Shown: piece after piece, positions 62,025-64,000 of the stretch
Numbering within the stretch: the stretch's first letter is position 1
How the letters are laid out: each line of letters starts with the position of its first letter
Assembly: GCF_018413645.1 (NCBI RefSeq)
Contig: NZ_JAHCDA010000002.1
Span: 186,001 to 250,000, forward strand
Direction: 5' to 3'
DNA: 64,000 nucleotides
DNA from: Roseococcus pinisoli
GTDB lineage: Bacteria > Pseudomonadota > Alphaproteobacteria > Acetobacterales > Acetobacteraceae
The notes under the pieces: generated by a model
Database searches by the model: none
What the model was told of the DNA's origin: nothing
What the model saw: only the letters and a program-made list of their open reading frames with translations
Position numbers and translations under genes: made by a program

Positions 62025-63139
62025 GCCTCGTCTCCTGCGGCCCATCCGGCCTCGATCAATGCGGCCTCGGCCTCGAAGCGGCCTTCGAGGATGGCGTCGC
62101 GCATCCGCGCCATCAGGTCCTGATAGTACTGGATATTGTGCCAGGTCAGCAGGATCGGGCCGAGCATCTCGTCGCATTTCAGCAGGTGATGCAGATAGGC
62201 GCGGCTGTGCTTGCGGCAGGCGGGGCAGCCGCAATCGGGATCCAGCGGCCGGTCGTCCTCGGCGTGCCTGGCGTTGCGCAGGTTGATCTGGCCGCGCGCG
62301 GTATAGGCACGGCCCATCCGGCCGGAGCGCGTGGGGATCACGCAGTCGAACATGTCGACGCCGCGGCGCACGGCGCCCAGCAGGTCCGAGGGCTTGCCCA
62401 CGCCCATGAGGTAGCGCGGATGGCTCGCGGGCAGCATGGGCACGGTGAAGTCGAGGGTGGAGAACATGGCCTCCTGCCCCTCGCCGACGGCCAGGCCGCC
62501 AATGGCATAGCCTTCGAAGCCGATGCCGGTCAGCGCCGCGGAGCTCTCGGCGCGAAGGTCCTCGAAGGTGCTGCCCTGCACGATGCCGAAGAGCCCGTGG
62601 CCGTCGCGCGGCTCGAAGCAGGTGCGGCAGCGCGCGGCCCAGCGCATGGAAAGGCGCATGGACTTGGCCGCCTCCTCATGCGTGGCGGGGAAGGGCGTGC
62701 ATTCGTCGAAGCACATGGTGACGTCGGCACCGAGCAGGCGCTGGATCTCCACGCTGCGCTCGGGCGTGAGGCGGTGCTTGGAGCCATCCACATGCGATTG
62801 GAAGGTGACGCCGTCCTCGTCCATCTTCCGCAGTCCGGAGAGGCTCATCACCTGGAAACCGCCGGAATCCGTCAGAATCGGGCCTTTCCAGTCCATGAGG
62901 CGGTGCAGCCCGCCCAGGCGCGCGACGCGCTCGGCCCCGGGCCGCAGCATGAGGTGATAGGTATTGCCCAGCACCATCCGCGCGCCGGTCGAGCGCACGG
63001 CGTCGGCGGTCATGGCCTTCACCGTGCCGGCGGTGCCGACGGGCATGAAGACCGGCGTGGGCACCGTGCCGTGCGCCGTATGCAGCGTGCCGGCCCGGGC
63101 GCGCCCGTCGGTCTGCTGGAGTTTCCATTCGAGCGTCAT
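62021..63139 (-). CDS. tgt: tRNA-guanine transglycosylase
   Basis: 372 aa, normal bacterial length. Active-site Asp in [24 protein letters not shown], the nucleophile Asp in [10 protein letters not shown], and the zinc motif [17 protein letters not shown] are all present. It inserts preQ1 into tRNAs with GUN anticodons. Coupled to queA (63136) and queF by ATGA overlaps. Confidence 0.97.
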   Translation of the reverse strand: MTLEWKLQQTDGRARAGTLHTAHGTVPTPVFMPVGTAGTVKAMTADAVRSTGARMVLGNTYHLMLRPGAERVARLGGLHRLMDWKGPILTDSGGFQVMSLSGLRKMDEDGVTFQSHVDGSKHRLTPERSVEIQRLLGADVTMCFDECTPFPATHEEAAKSMRLSMRWAARCRTCFEPRDGHGLFGIVQGSTFEDLRAESSAALTGIGFEGYAIGGLAVGEGQEAMFSTLDFTVPMLPASHPRYLMGVGKPSDLLGAVRRGVDMFDCVIPTRSGRMGRAYTARGQINLRNARHAEDDRPLDPDCGCPACRKHSRAYLHHLLKCDEMLGPILLTWHNIQYYQDLMARMRDAILEGRFEAEAALIEAGWAAGDEA

Positions 63140-64000
63140 GGGGCGAGATCCGCCTCCTCACGAAACAGCAGCGAGGCGTCGCCATAGGAGAAGAAGCGGT
63201 AGTCCTCGGCCAGGGCATGGGCATAGGCGCGCCGCATCCGCCGCGTTCCCGCGAAGGCGGAGACGAGCATGAGCAGGGTGGAGCGCGGCAGGTGGAAGTT
63301 GGTCATCAGCAGGTCGGCGGCCCGGAAGGGAAAGCCTGGCAGGATGTAGATGTCGGTGAGGCCGGAAAACAGCGGAATCGGCGCGCGGCGGTCTTCCACG
63401 CCGCGCGCGGCGGTCTCCAGCAGCCTCAGCGCCGTGGTGCCGCAGCACAGGATGCGCCGGCCCTCGGCGCGCGCCGCATTGATGGTGGCTGCCGCTTCGG
63501 CGCCGAGCTCGCCCCATTCGTGATGCATGACGTGGCGGCTCGGATCCTCCTCGCGCACCGGCAGGAAGGTGCCGGCGCCGACATGCAGCGTCACCGTGGC
63601 GCGCTGCACGCCGCGCGCCTCCAGCGCCGCGAGCAGCTCGGGCGTGAAGTGCAGGCTGGCGGTGGGCGCGGCGACGGCGCCGGGTCGCGCGGCGAAGACG
63701 GTCTGGTAGTCGGCGCGGTCCTCGCCGCGGGGGCCGGCCTCGCGCGTGATGTAGGGGGGCAGGGGAATCTCGCCTGCCTGCTCCAGCGCGGCCATGAGGC
63801 GGGCGGGGTCGTCGCCGAAATGCAGCCGCGCGCTGCCGCCCTCGAACTTCTCCAGCACCCGGGCGGTAAGCTCGGCGCCCTCGATGGAAATTTCGTCGCC
63901 GACGCGCAGGCGGCGCGCGTTGCGGATGAGGGCGTGCCAGCTGCCGTCGCCCTCGGCGCGGTTGAGCATGACCTCGATCCGCGCCTCGCCCCGCCGCGCG
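63136..64000 (-). CDS. queA: S-adenosylmethionine:tRNA ribosyltransferase-isomerase, partial
   Basis: The open frame continues through the window edge; upstream of the internal Met at 63969 the codons still read as QueA (...ARIEV). Visible motifs include [52 protein letters not shown] and [21 protein letters not shown]. It converts tRNA preQ1 to epoxyqueuosine. The 5' part of the gene lies outside. Confidence 0.95.
   Translation of the reverse strand, partial: ARRGEARIEVMLNRAEGDGSWHALIRNARRLRVGDEISIEGAELTARVLEKFEGGSARLHFGDDPARLMAALEQAGEIPLPPYITREAGPRGEDRADYQTVFAARPGAVAAPTASLHFTPELLAALEARGVQRATVTLHVGAGTFLPVREEDPSRHVMHHEWGELGAEAAATINAARAEGRRILCCGTTALRLLETAARGVEDRRAPIPLFSGLTDIYILPGFPFRAADLLMTNFHLPRSTLLMLVSAFAGTRRMRRAYAHALAEDYRFFSYGDASLLFREEADLAP

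Overview
The window is GC-rich DNA from an alphaproteobacterium, most likely an Acetobacteraceae member of the Roseomonas type. This is an inference from codon composition and gene content: tripartite-tricarboxylate (Bug) binding protein, penicillin-acylase operon, pobA/benE, queF-tgt-queA. It divides into a phage-derived left half and a chromosomal right half.

Positions 1-12.1 kb are the late end of a podovirus-like prophage on the plus strand. It holds virion/ejection proteins, a tail fibre, small structural proteins, a spike-like protein, and a lysis cassette (endolysin with a C-terminal membrane anchor, then overlapping Rz/Rz1-type spanins). A two-gene envelope 'moron' sits antisense inside the virion operon, and cargo genes follow at 11.5-12.75 kb.

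A tRNA-Thr(GGT) gene at 12905-12979 is the attachment site of a second element of about 18.6 kb (12955-31555). The element is bounded by an exact 26-bp repeat of the tRNA 3' end and has matching integrase arm-type repeats just inside each end. It encodes a tyrosine integrase and, on the minus strand, T7-like internal virion proteins (gp15- and gp14-like). No capsid, portal or terminase is visible. It also has a BRO-type protein, a protein with family-A polymerase-like motifs, a serine resolvase and several small paralogues. Next to its right end lie an AT-rich four-helix membrane protein, two broken SRAP genes and a complete type II CBASS locus: CD-NTase, Cap2 (E2-E1), Cap3 (JAMM) and a divergent Cap15-like two-TM beta-barrel effector. 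Just outside the right attachment site is the decayed start of a second, related integrase, so this tRNA has hosted elements in tandem.

From 31.9 kb the window is chromosomal. A yfiR-yfiN-yfiB c-di-GMP module comes first, then pxpA and a DsbA-family gene. pobA with a Gfo/Idh/MocA oxidoreductase follows on the plus strand. A six-gene minus-strand operon (alpha/beta hydrolase, 2-hydroxyacid dehydrogenase, M20 hydrolase, Bug protein, penicillin-acylase homologue, BenE) looks like a catabolic and uptake unit. After it come a trypsin-like protease, cueR with an HMA-like protein lacking CxxC, a BI-1 membrane protein, an ABC exporter of the YbbA/YbbP type with tesA, and thpR. A probable copper-acquisition set (DUF2946, TonB receptor, YcnI-PCuAC fusion), an FMN-dependent 2-hydroxyacid oxidase, a catecholate-siderophore-type receptor and a UDP-glucuronate 4-epimerase-like gene precede the queuosine genes queA-tgt-queF. 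queA runs off the right edge.

The most notable content is the phage-derived element that combines ejection-protein genes, a polymerase-like protein and an anti-phage CBASS operon at a repeatedly used tRNA site. All assignments come from reading motifs and gene order. No database search was run.
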